Source of the DNA: Caldisericaceae bacterium
GTDB taxonomy: Bacteria; Calditrichota; Calditrichia; Calditrichales; Calditrichaceae
Length of the DNA: 13,276 nt
Direction of reading: 5' to 3'
Assembly: GCA_021160885.1 (NCBI GenBank)
Contig: JAGHBR010000322.1
Span: forward strand, 1-13,276
In this document: piece by piece, positions 1 to 6,749 of the stretch
Layout of the letters: every line of letters starts with the position of its first letter
How positions within the stretch are numbered: position 1 is the first letter of the stretch
Notes under the pieces: model-generated
Database searches by the model: none
What the model was told of the DNA's origin: nothing
The model's input: only the letters and a program-made list of their open reading frames with translations
Made by a program: the position numbers and the translations under genes

Positions 1-997
1 GACTCCGTTCCCAGATGCCAATTAACCATAATCCGCTTATGCCGAATCGAGCCAGTCGTTCCAGCTCTTCGTCTGGAATCTGGTCAAGACGTGTGATAGG
101 CTGTTCATATTTTTTGCTTAACTGATCCAGCCAAACGTAAGTGCTCTTGGCGATTAAAACCAATCTGGGCATCCAGTGTTCATCAGGCGAAAATCGTTCT
201 GGTTCAAAATCTTCTTCATATTTGGGCACTTCAGTTGGGCCGGGGCCAAACAAAGCTTTATCAAACCGTGCCCTTTGTTCCTCCTTAATGAAATCAAGTG
301 AAAACAGTAATCGCTTTAAGAAAGCGCCAATGAATTTTTGCCAGCGTTTTGCAATGTACTCTAATTGAGCCTGAATGGAATGTGGAAACTTTTTAGCAGG
401 CTCTTGCAACAATTCAAATAGTGAAAGCTTTTCTTCTGGTAAAAGAGGCAGTTCTTTGAAAATGGAATCGAAAAGATTAAAGGTCGCCTGAAAGTCCGGT
501 TCATCTTTTAATTCATCAGGATCAATCAATTTTTTTATGGGTTTGAATGCCGGATTTAAATTGTCGATCCAGATTAACATTAATTCTTCTAAAATAAGGT
601 GTCGATTGGCGGCCTTTTTAAGAAAGTCAGCAATGGTGATTTCGCCTATAAAAACAGGGGTTGGTGGGAAATATTGGCAATATTTTTTTAGAAGCTTGTT
701 GAACTTTTTTAAGCCCAGTTCTTTTTTAAAAAAGGTTTCTAATTTCTTATTTAAATCAGATTCAGTATTTTTTCGGTAATAAGCAACCAGATAGTGTTCA
801 ATTTCATGCAACAGACCAAACGCATTTAATTCACTGGCCTGAAGATTTTTATTAATGGGGCGCAGTATCTCCGCCAATTGCTGAGCAACACGCTGATCAT
901 GGACAATGAGATCGCCTTGCAAACTGAACCATGATTCATCTAAAGCTAATTTTTTCCGGACCGATTTTTTAATTTGAAACCCAGGAAAAACAACCAT
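1..997 (-). CDS. GH13 alpha-amylase-family protein, N-terminal part (runs off left edge)
   Basis: Open frame of 332 residues from an ATG at 997 to the window edge, with GGAG about 8 nt upstream of the start. There is no signal peptide. Residues 1 to about 250 are a mostly helical, charged, Leu/Lys-rich domain that I cannot assign. Residues about 250-332 match, from memory, the entry to the catalytic barrel in a group of very large (about 1,100 aa) GH13-like proteins: PGPTEVPKYE (252-261), WMPRLVLIAK (275-284), then RLDQIPDEEL (303-312) and GLWLIGIWERS (322-332), which would be the first beta strand of the (beta/alpha)8 barrel. Members of the family are predicted cytoplasmic alpha-glucan enzymes. 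The catalytic Asp/Glu/Asp residues lie outside the window, so activity cannot be judged. It is transcribed away from the 53-residue gene at 1240. The gene model is firm; the GH13 assignment is good but rests on recall of the family. Confidence 0.75.
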   Translation of the reverse strand, partial: MVVFPGFQIKKSVRKKLALDESWFSLQGDLIVHDQRVAQQLAEILRPINKNLQASELNAFGLLHEIEHYLVAYYRKNTESDLNKKLETFFKKELGLKKFNKLLKKYCQYFPPTPVFIGEITIADFLKKAANRHLILEELMLIWIDNLNPAFKPIKKLIDPDELKDEPDFQATFNLFDSIFKELPLLPEEKLSLFELLQEPAKKFPHSIQAQLEYIAKRWQKFIGAFLKRLLFSLDFIKEEQRARFDKALFGPGPTEVPKYEEDFEPERFSPDEHWMPRLVLIAKSTYVWLDQLSKKYEQPITRLDQIPDEELERLARFGISGLWLIGIWERS

Positions 998-1182
998 CTT
1001 TTCAACTCCAAAAGGTTAAATTTATCTCGAATGAAATGTAACCTCCATTTGTAATTTTAGCAAATTCTCTTGTACAAAAGTTTGGTCTAAGGATTTAGTA
1101 ATGGAATAATAATTCAAGCGCAGATTTTATTGATTTCATCAAAGTTTGAAAAAATTAAGGCAAATCTTAAGTAAAAATTTTG

Positions 1183-1211
1183 TGAAACCTTTTTCACTGG
1201 TCAATCGTATG
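1183..1211 (+). promoter_or_regulatory. Candidate ECF-sigma-type promoter of the 53-aa gene
   Basis: TGAAAC (1183-1188), a 17-nt spacer, then CGTATG (1206-1211). This resembles group-IV (ECF) sigma promoters, whose -35 carries an AAC core and whose -10 often starts CGT. The start point would be near 1217, leaving a leader of about 23 nt that contains the GAGAGG ribosome site. A window of ordinary A/T-rich DNA can produce such a match by chance. The same AAC-N17-yGT spacing upstream of the ECF sigma gene at 9918 strengthens the call. Confidence 0.4.
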
Positions 1212-1239
1212 TACCAACTAAAACAAATGAGAGGTTGAC

Positions 1240-1401
1240 ATGAAACAAGTTTTCTCTGTTCTGGTATTTGTGCTAATTGCTCTGCCCTTTGCTTACATGG
1301 CTTATGACGTAACAAAAGACATTTACCGCCAATTGAAAGACGTACTGGTTAAAAAATCACGGCCCTTATTACAATCAGTCCTGCAAATGTTTACCAATTA
1401 A
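1240..1401 (+). CDS. Small single-pass membrane protein, 53 aa, unknown function
   Basis: ATG at 1240 preceded by GAGAGG at ideal spacing, ending with TAA at 1399-1401. Residues about 3-20 form a hydrophobic segment (VFSVLVFVLIALPFAYMAY); the rest is an amphipathic, lysine/arginine-containing tail (residues 24-53) likely on the cytoplasmic side. I recognise no family. Three features support a real gene in a region where longer frames are absent: the strong ribosome site, a candidate ECF-type promoter 29 nt upstream, and a perfect intrinsic terminator 2 nt after the stop. It is therefore probably a monocistronic unit. Small membrane proteins under ECF control are often envelope-stress effectors or regulators of a membrane enzyme; that role is only inferred here. 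Confidence 0.7.
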   Translation: MKQVFSVLVFVLIALPFAYMAYDVTKDIYRQLKDVLVKKSRPLLQSVLQMFTN

Positions 1402-1403
1402 CT

Positions 1404-1436
1404 GCTGGAATTCGGTTACTCAATTCCAGCTTTTTT
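1404..1436 (+). terminator. Intrinsic terminator after the 53-aa gene
   Basis: Perfect 9-bp inverted repeat GCTGGAATT (1404-1412) / AATTCCAGC (1422-1430) with a 9-nt loop, followed directly by six T residues. It starts 2 nt after the stop codon at 1401. Confidence 0.85.
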
Positions 1437-1532
1437 CCTTTTTCAAAAAGCTGATAATTTAGCCTTCTTTTACAAGATCGTATTCCCTACCTGATACCAA
1501 TGATCCAAAACTTCCGGGCAGAGCTTTATTGT

Positions 1533-1560
1533 CCATGTTTCCATGTTTCTAAAGAAACAT
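1533..1560. repeat. Tandem octamer plus hairpin in spacer
   Basis: CCATGTTT occurs twice head to tail (1533-1540 and 1541-1548). The second copy forms a perfect palindrome, ATGTTTC (1543-1549), loop TAAA, GAAACAT (1554-1560). It lies in the gene-free spacer 1402-1749, which otherwise holds a terminator, a REP-like element and a promoter. No function is evident. Confidence 0.35.
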
Positions 1561-1587
1561 TTGAAAAAATCGGGTATTTTCCAAACC

Positions 1588-1658
1588 TGTCATTCCGCAC
1601 TTGATGCCTAATCTAATATTTACAATAATTTGAGATTCCTGCTTTCGCGGGAATGACA
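1588..1658. repeat. REP/MITE-like palindromic element
   Basis: A 71-bp stretch bounded by inverted arms TGTCATTCCGC (1588-1598) and GCGGGAATGACA (1647-1658), which pair throughout except for one extra G in the right arm. The right half also carries a short GC-rich hairpin, CCTGC-TTTC-GCGGG (1639-1650). The core GGAATGAC with a CGAAAGC-type loop resembles a short dispersed palindrome I know from many bacterial genomes (for example the Neisseria DRS3 type). Only one copy lies in this window, so its dispersed status is inferred. No transposase is near. Confidence 0.5.
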
Positions 1659-1691
1659 TTCTTAATAAAAACATATTTCCCCAATAAAATT

Positions 1692-1720
1692 TTGCATCAT
1701 ATTGGCTTTTAATCTATTAT
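1692..1720 (+). promoter_or_regulatory. Sigma-70-type promoter for the aldo/keto reductase operon
   Basis: TTGCAT (1692-1697), a 17-nt spacer, then TATTAT (1715-1720, five of six consensus bases). The start point would be about 1727, leaving a leader of about 23 nt with AAGGA at 1736-1740 ahead of the ATG at 1750. It is the best match to a housekeeping promoter in the window. Confidence 0.6.
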
Positions 1721-1749
1721 TTTAACTAAACAACAAAGGAATTTGGGCT

Positions 1750-2718
1750 ATGAAATATCGAACCTTTGATAAATCAGATGTAAAAATTTCTCGCCTGGGT
1801 GTAGGCACCTGGGGTATGGGCAAAACCATGTGGATTGGTGCCGATGATGCCGAATCAAAACGCGTTTTACACAAAGCCATTGAAGAAGGCATCAATTTTT
1901 TTGATTCTGCTTTTGTTTACGGCATGGGCCACAGCGAAAAATTGTTGGGCGAAGTAGAAAAAGAAGCCGGCAAAACACTTTTCATTACTACTAAAATTCC
2001 TCCCAAAAACTTTCGCTGGCCGGCCAAAGATTCTTACACACTGGAAGAATGCTTTCCTACAGATTACATCATTCAAACAACCGAGAAAAGTTTACTAAAC
2101 CTAAAGCGTGATTACCTTGATTTACAACAGTTTCATGTCTGGTCTGATGCCTGGGCTGATCGTGATGAGTGGAAGGATGCGATCGTAAAGCTGAAAGATT
2201 CGGGCAAGGTGCGCTTTTTTGGTATTTCCATGAATGACCATGAACCAACCAATGGTATTGAAGCAGCCAAAAGCGGTTTGATTGATTCCTTCCAGGTCAT
2301 CTTCAACCTCTTTGATCAAGCGCCTATTGACCAACTATTTCCATTTTGTTTAGAAAACAACATCAGCGTCATTGCCCGCGTACCTTTTGACGAGGGGGCG
2401 CTTACTGGTAACATTATTCCGGAAACAACCTTTCCGCCAAAAGATTTTCGGAATCGTTATTTTCGTGGTGACCGTAAAGAACAGGTCTGGCAACGCGTGC
2501 AGGAAATCATGAAAGACGTGGCCGACGAAACGGAATCCTTGCCAGAAGCCGCCTTACGCTTTGTTATTTCGTTTGAGGCTGTTACTACCGTAATTCCTGG
2601 TGTGCGCAAAATGGAACACTTGCTGTCCAATATTAAGGCCGTGGAAAAAGGTGCGCTTTCAGAAGAACTTATTCAAAAACTGGCGCGCCACCGCTGGATT
2701 CGAAATTTTTATCAGTAA
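1750..2718 (+). CDS. Aldo/keto reductase
   Basis: 322 residues, the usual length for the aldo/keto reductase superfamily: cytosolic NAD(P)H-dependent carbonyl reductases built on a TIM barrel. The catalytic tetrad is visible: Asp52 and Tyr57 in NFFDSAFVYG, Lys82 in TTKIPP, and His129 in DLQQFHVW. The C-terminal cofactor motif is present as VIPGVRKMEHLLSNIKA, with the Arg/His/Asn pattern that contacts the 2'-phosphate region of NADP. ATG 1750 has AAGGA 9 nt upstream. The gene leads a probable operon; the MFS transporter starts 29 nt after its stop. The physiological substrate cannot be told from sequence. The pairing with a possible dipeptide-type transporter does not point to a known pathway. 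Confidence 0.93.
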   Translation: MKYRTFDKSDVKISRLGVGTWGMGKTMWIGADDAESKRVLHKAIEEGINFFDSAFVYGMGHSEKLLGEVEKEAGKTLFITTKIPPKNFRWPAKDSYTLEECFPTDYIIQTTEKSLLNLKRDYLDLQQFHVWSDAWADRDEWKDAIVKLKDSGKVRFFGISMNDHEPTNGIEAAKSGLIDSFQVIFNLFDQAPIDQLFPFCLENNISVIARVPFDEGALTGNIIPETTFPPKDFRNRYFRGDRKEQVWQRVQEIMKDVADETESLPEAALRFVISFEAVTTVIPGVRKMEHLLSNIKAVEKGALSEELIQKLARHRWIRNFYQ

Positions 2719-2747
2719 TTCTTGAATTCTTGCTGAAAGGGTAAATA

Positions 2748-4067
2748 ATGAGCGGAGCATCTTCCAAAAGTAGCGGAGGCTTGTTCAATCCTGCTTCCAG
2801 AGCCTATCGTTTTACTGTTTTGTTTTTTGTTTCCATGTTAACCTTTGGAAGTTATTTTGCCTATGACATCATCGGTGCCATTGCGCCCACCCTGGTGAAA
2901 GATTTAGGAGCTTCACGCGAAACCGTTGGTGCTTTGTACACTGTTTACAGCATTGCCGCTATTCTCTCTGTTTTGATTGGCGGTTTTCTAATCGACAAAC
3001 TGGGTACTCGCATGGCCAGCATGATTTTTTCAGTGCTGGTCTTTTTAGGTTCGGCCCTGGTAGCCTTTGGCGGAAGTCTGCCGCTGGTGTTTGCCGGTCG
3101 TTTTATTTTTGGCGCCGGATCAGAACCACTGGTGGTGGCACAGTCGGCCATTCTTTCACGCTGGTTTAAAGGAAAGGAGCTGGCGCTCTCCTTCGGCATT
3201 GCCTTAACGGTCAGCCGTTTGGGCACTTTGTTTAGTTTTAATACAGGTGAGTTGATTGTACACCATTTTGGCGGTTACAAGTACGCTTTAATTGCGGCTA
3301 TGCTTTTTTGTTTGCTTTCATTGATTTCCAACATTGTTTACGTTTTTATGGATCGCTATGGTGAAAAAGCTCTGGAACTGGCTGAAACGGGAACCGAGGA
3401 AAAGCTGGTGTTGAGCGACGTGAAAAAGTTCGGACCGGCATTCTGGTACATTGCCATGCTTTGTGTTTTATTCTATTCGGCCATTTTTCCTTTTACCGCC
3501 CTTTCCACCGATTTTTTTGTTGACAAATGGGGAATTGCCCGTGTTGCGCCAACAGGCGGGGGGTTTTTTAATCAAGCCTTCAATAATTTTCTGCACATGT
3601 TCAGTACCGCTGGCGGCATTTCATCAATCATTATTTTTGCCTCGATGGTTTTAGCTCCCTTTGCCGGTCAGTTAGTAGATAAAATCGGCAAACGCGCAAC
3701 CCTGATGATATTCGGTTCCTTGCTGTTAATTCCCAGTCACCTGATGATGGGCCTAACCAAAATTTACCCGGCCTACCCGATGATCCTATTAGGCGCCGCA
3801 TTTGTCCTGGTACCGGCTGCCATGTGGCCTTCGGTACCTCTAATAGTTAAAAAAGAGCTGGTGGGCACAGCCTTTGGCTTAATTACCTTTATTCAAAACA
3901 TTGGCCTGGCTTTATTTCCGTATTTAAACGGCATGCTGCGCGACAAAACGCACAATTACACAGCCAGTATGGTCATGTTTGCCAGTTTGGGATTATTTGG
4001 CTTGGTTTTTGCATTTTTACTTAAAAAAGAAGATAGGAAACTTGGCGGAGTATTAGAAAAACCCTGA
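2748..4067 (+). CDS. MFSD1-like major facilitator transporter
   Basis: 439 residues with about 12 hydrophobic segments and the MFS A-motif GGFLIDKLGTR (78-88), repeated in the second half as QLVDKIGKR (308-316). Beyond general MFS features it shares distinctive blocks with eukaryotic MFSD1, recalled from memory: LTFGSYFAYD (31-40), RWFKGKELALSFG (138-150), LSDVKKFGPAFW (222-233), MWPSVPLIVKKE (359-370), VGTAFG (372-377) and IQNIGLAL (382-389). Glu126 (GAGSEPLVVAQ) and Arg157 (VSRLGT) are 31 residues apart, matching Glu150 and Arg181 of human MFSD1, which are tied to dipeptide transport. A segment at about 265-290, rich in Gly, Phe and Asn, looks like an extra loop. AAAGGG lies 6 nt before ATG 2748. 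The stop overlaps the next gene's ribosome site. A role in peptide or amino-acid-derivative movement across the inner membrane is inference. Confidence 0.9.
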   Translation: MSGASSKSSGGLFNPASRAYRFTVLFFVSMLTFGSYFAYDIIGAIAPTLVKDLGASRETVGALYTVYSIAAILSVLIGGFLIDKLGTRMASMIFSVLVFLGSALVAFGGSLPLVFAGRFIFGAGSEPLVVAQSAILSRWFKGKELALSFGIALTVSRLGTLFSFNTGELIVHHFGGYKYALIAAMLFCLLSLISNIVYVFMDRYGEKALELAETGTEEKLVLSDVKKFGPAFWYIAMLCVLFYSAIFPFTALSTDFFVDKWGIARVAPTGGGFFNQAFNNFLHMFSTAGGISSIIIFASMVLAPFAGQLVDKIGKRATLMIFGSLLLIPSHLMMGLTKIYPAYPMILLGAAFVLVPAAMWPSVPLIVKKELVGTAFGLITFIQNIGLALFPYLNGMLRDKTHNYTASMVMFASLGLFGLVFAFLLKKEDRKLGGVLEKP

Positions 4068-4073
4068 GGCAAA

Positions 4074-4541
4074 TTGAGAGTCGGATTAATTTCAGATACT
4101 CATGGCCAATTAGCGCCGGAAGTTTTTGACCTTTTCCAGGGCGTGGAATTAATTTTACACGCCGGCGATATTGGTAATGAACAGATCATTACAGAGCTGA
4201 GAGCACTGGCTCCGGTCAGGGCCGTTTATGGAAACACCGATCGTTTTCCCCTGGTCAGTCGCTACAAACGGATTGATTTTTTCATGTTGGGTAAATATTG
4301 CGCCTGCCTTACGCACATTGTCAGTTCGCCCAAAACCTTTGCCTATGAGCTGTTTAAAATGAATAAATGTGCAGATCTGGTCATTTTTGGACACACGCAC
4401 CGGGCGGAACAAAGTCGGTTTAAAGACATTTTGTTCATAAATCCGGGCAGCGCCAGTCAACCGCGCTACGGAAAAATGCGTTCGGTTGCTTTAATGGAAA
4501 TTGAGCATACCGAAGTAAAGGTAGAGTTTAAATATTTTTAA
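4074..4541 (+). CDS. YfcE/MJ0936-family metallophosphoesterase
   Basis: 155 residues, typical for this single-domain family of cytoplasmic metal-dependent phosphodiesterases. The whole two-metal site is visible: Asp8 and His10 (SDTHG), bridging Asp32 (HAGDIG), Asn54 (YGNTD), His81, and His107/His109 (FGHTHR), plus the family's NPGSASQPRYG (123-133). The start is TTG at 4074: the protein begins exactly at the family's RVGLISDTHG, and GAGG (4066-4069) overlaps the MFS stop codon (4065-4067), which implies translational coupling. The natural substrate is unknown; family members hydrolyse phosphodiesters such as bis-p-nitrophenyl phosphate or cyclic nucleotides in vitro. Its TAA ends 4 bp before the convergent gene's end, and no strong terminator lies between them. 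Confidence 0.92.
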   Translation: MRVGLISDTHGQLAPEVFDLFQGVELILHAGDIGNEQIITELRALAPVRAVYGNTDRFPLVSRYKRIDFFMLGKYCACLTHIVSSPKTFAYELFKMNKCADLVIFGHTHRAEQSRFKDILFINPGSASQPRYGKMRSVALMEIEHTEVKVEFKYF

Positions 4542-4545
4542 AACT

Positions 4546-5880
4546 TTACTTCCAAAGTAATTCTGCCAATTTTAATTTTAGCTGCTTCCCTCTAATTTTT
4601 TTTGCAATAATTCTGCCTTCGGGATCGTTTAAAAATGTGGTTGGATACGATTTTACATTGTAAAGATTAATAATTTCTTTTGATTTTTGTTGAAGTATTT
4701 GTGGCCAACTAATTTCATTTTGATTGACAAATGCTTTCAGCTTTTCCTCAGTGTCATTAGCAATACCAATTAATTTAAAATTTTTGCTGCCGTATTTTTG
4801 TAAAACTTCTTTCAAGGTTGGAATTTCCGCTACACACGGTGCACACCAGGTTCCCCAAAAATCAAGCAATACGTAGTTTCCTCTTAATTTTTTTAGATCA
4901 ATCAGTTCACCGTTAATAGATTTGGATGTAAACAGAAAAGCCATGCTACCAATTTCCGTTCCAAATCCTTGATCAATTTTGGACAATTTGGTAAGCATCA
5001 CGCTTTCGCCTGCATTTAAAACTTTTTCGAACCGATAAAAAAAGTTTCCAATCCGAACTTTTTCACCAACTTGGATTTCGTTCGAATATTTTTCATTAAA
5101 ACTCTTTTTAGTAACCTTTTTTACCATTAGAATAGTAGAGCTTCGATAAACTGGGCGGGTGCTGTAGATAGCCAATTCATACTTTTGCCCATTAATGTTA
5201 AAAGTTCCGACACGATGTTCGGCAAAATTCATAGCAATTTGTACCGGCATTTTAGAGACAATGGAATCAGGAAGATTGTAAACGGAATAATCGTAATCAA
5301 CATAAAGCCAGGTCTTACCTGTTTTCAGGCGTTTTCCATTAAAATATTCGTATTTAATTTCAAAAGGTAGGCCATCGTGATAACGTCCCCAGTAAATCTG
5401 GCCAGGCAGTTTTGGAGGAATAATGTAAGGAGGATCATCGCTTAAATCATAGTTGTTGTTTCGATCCACAACTACTACCACCTGGTTCATTGCATTAAAC
5501 CCGGCAACAATAGGGATGGAGACTTTTAAATCTTTTTGACTAACAAAAGCCATGTCCGGATCAGAAGTAAAATTTTTTTTATAAGAGGAAAATAGCTCAG
5601 CGCTGATCTTTTTATTTTTGAAACATTGAAAAGCATATTGCCAAAAATCAGTTTGTTCAAATGAAATGACTTTGTTCTTGAGTGTATCAGGAATACCTTT
5701 AATTTCTGGCTTACAATTGTACCATGGATTGTTTTTTGTTAGTTCCTTCAACGGATGTACCCCATGCCTGAAAGGCCCAAAGCCTTTAACTTTAACTGTT
5801 TTAACAATGAGGGTGTCTGAAGCAAAAGTGATTGAAAAATAAGTAAATAAAATAATCAGGTTTAATAAAATTCTTACCAA
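4546..5880 (-). CDS. Secreted two-domain TlpA-like thiol:disulfide oxidoreductase
   Basis: 444 residues. Residues 1-20 form a signal peptide ending FASD, with no lipobox, so the protein is probably periplasmic. Residues about 21-310 are an unassigned beta-rich domain that includes DRNNNYDLSDD (139-149), an acidic loop resembling an EF-hand or dockerin calcium loop. Residues about 310-444 are a TlpA/ResA-type thioredoxin fold: FWGTWCAPCVAEIP with Cys346 and Cys349, and the cis-proline in SYPTTFL (Pro413). Such proteins reduce or exchange disulfides in exported proteins or c-type cytochromes. The start is TTG at 5880, chosen because AAAGGA lies 7 nt upstream and the signal peptide begins there. 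It follows the lipoprotein gene by 17 nt, so the two are probably co-transcribed. What the N-terminal domain does is unknown. Confidence 0.85.
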   Translation of the reverse strand: MVRILLNLIILFTYFSITFASDTLIVKTVKVKGFGPFRHGVHPLKELTKNNPWYNCKPEIKGIPDTLKNKVISFEQTDFWQYAFQCFKNKKISAELFSSYKKNFTSDPDMAFVSQKDLKVSIPIVAGFNAMNQVVVVVDRNNNYDLSDDPPYIIPPKLPGQIYWGRYHDGLPFEIKYEYFNGKRLKTGKTWLYVDYDYSVYNLPDSIVSKMPVQIAMNFAEHRVGTFNINGQKYELAIYSTRPVYRSSTILMVKKVTKKSFNEKYSNEIQVGEKVRIGNFFYRFEKVLNAGESVMLTKLSKIDQGFGTEIGSMAFLFTSKSINGELIDLKKLRGNYVLLDFWGTWCAPCVAEIPTLKEVLQKYGSKNFKLIGIANDTEEKLKAFVNQNEISWPQILQQKSKEIINLYNVKSYPTTFLNDPEGRIIAKKIRGKQLKLKLAELLWK

Positions 5881-5897
5881 TCTTATTTCCTTTCAAA

Positions 5898-6629
5898 TCA
5901 ATTTTCTACATATTGCTTAAAAGGGAATAAAAATTCTTTGCCATTGACCACCACATGAATAATTATTTTCTCTATCTCTGACTTCACCGGAAAGAATACA
6001 TCGCCCGTAATTTGAAAGTTCGGTGGTAAGGTTGTTTTGCGCAGAGCCTTTACCTGCCATTGTTTAAGTTTCTTTTCAATAGATTGCATCTGCACTTGAT
6101 GTTCTAAATTGCTCCTCAAACTGGAAACTTCATTTTGTAAGTTATTAGCAGAATTTTTACCCGAGTCAGATAAATCTCCAAGCAAATCAAAAAATGCAAG
6201 AAGCGCCCTGTTGGCACTATCCGTCCGGTAAGCCGCTATTTCTCGTGATTCCTGTTTCGCTAATTTAATAATTTCTTTTTCTGGATCTACAGCATAAATC
6301 CGATCTATTATGGGGCTTTCAGATGTTAACCAAACCAATTGGTAATAGAACTTAACCGGATCGACAAGTACTGGTTTTCGTGTATTGTTTTTTATGATGA
6401 CGTTGAATTTGTAATATCCTTTATATGAACGATCGTAAGCCAGAGCCACTTCCAGGCTATCTGAATGCCCGACCTGAAAGTATTTCCCCCAGAGCCAATA
6501 GCCCTCTTGTAGTTGCGGTTTTAATAAATAAACAGGCGTCGGTTTAAAATAACAGGAGGCGCAAAAAACCGTTAACAAAAACAGAAAGATTTTGGCTTTC
6601 AGAGTGAATGATTTAGGGACTGTGCTCAT
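5898..6629 (-). CDS. Putative lipoprotein with coiled-coil segment, unknown function
   Basis: 243 residues from ATG 6629. A longer reading from 6695 is possible, but it has no ribosome site, whereas 6629 has GGGAG 8 nt upstream. The N-terminus is basic then hydrophobic and ends VFCASC (21-26), a plausible but imperfect lipobox with Cys26 as the lipidated residue; the -3 position is Cys rather than Leu. Residues about 65-120 look like a beta-sandwich (FNVIIKNNTRKPVLVDPVKF), about 155-198 a helical coiled coil, and 200-243 return to beta strands (ITGDVFFPVKSEIEKIII). The pattern suggests one Ig-like domain interrupted by a helical insertion. I recognise no named family. It lies 17 nt upstream of the TlpA-like gene, so an envelope partnership is possible. 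Confidence 0.75.
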   Translation of the reverse strand: MSTVPKSFTLKAKIFLFLLTVFCASCYFKPTPVYLLKPQLQEGYWLWGKYFQVGHSDSLEVALAYDRSYKGYYKFNVIIKNNTRKPVLVDPVKFYYQLVWLTSESPIIDRIYAVDPEKEIIKLAKQESREIAAYRTDSANRALLAFFDLLGDLSDSGKNSANNLQNEVSSLRSNLEHQVQMQSIEKKLKQWQVKALRKTTLPPNFQITGDVFFPVKSEIEKIIIHVVVNGKEFLFPFKQYVEN

Positions 6630-6635
6630 GATCAG

Positions 6636-6658
6636 TTCTCCCATGATTAATGGGAGAA
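6636..6658 (-). promoter_or_regulatory. Hairpin enclosing the lipoprotein ribosome-binding site
   Basis: Perfect 9-bp inverted repeat with a 5-nt loop: TTCTCCCAT (6636-6644), GATTA, ATGGGAGAA (6650-6658) as read on the plus strand. In the leftward mRNA the 3' arm contains GGGAG, the only Shine-Dalgarno sequence for ATG 6629. Folding would hide it, suggesting temperature-, ligand- or protein-dependent translation. The dyad itself is certain; its regulatory role is inference. Confidence 0.5.
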
Positions 6659-6719
6659 GAAATCGTATCCCGGAAAACTCAAGTAAGCCCGTCATAAAAA
6701 CGCTTTTTACAACTAAAGT

Positions 6720-6749
6720 ATTTTACGGTAAATTCTTTAAAGGTTTCAA
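6720..6749 (-). promoter_or_regulatory. Candidate sigma-70 promoter for the lipoprotein-tlpA operon
   Basis: On the minus strand: TTGAAA (6749-6744), an 18-nt spacer, then TAAAAT (6725-6720). Both hexamers match consensus at five of six positions. Transcription would start near 6713, giving a leader of about 84 nt that includes the hairpin at 6636-6658. That also fits translation starting at 6629 rather than at 6695. Confidence 0.45.

Noticed and set aside
4546..4560. Hairpin TTACTT-CCA-AAGTAA as a terminator between convergent genes
   Set aside because: Only a 6-bp A/T-rich stem without a proper T tract on either strand; it lies inside the coding end of the TlpA-like gene.
5898..6695. Longer version of the lipoprotein starting at 6695
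   Set aside because: No Shine-Dalgarno sequence precedes 6695, and the extra 22 residues would displace the lipoprotein signal from the N-terminus. ATG 6629 has GGGAG at good spacing.
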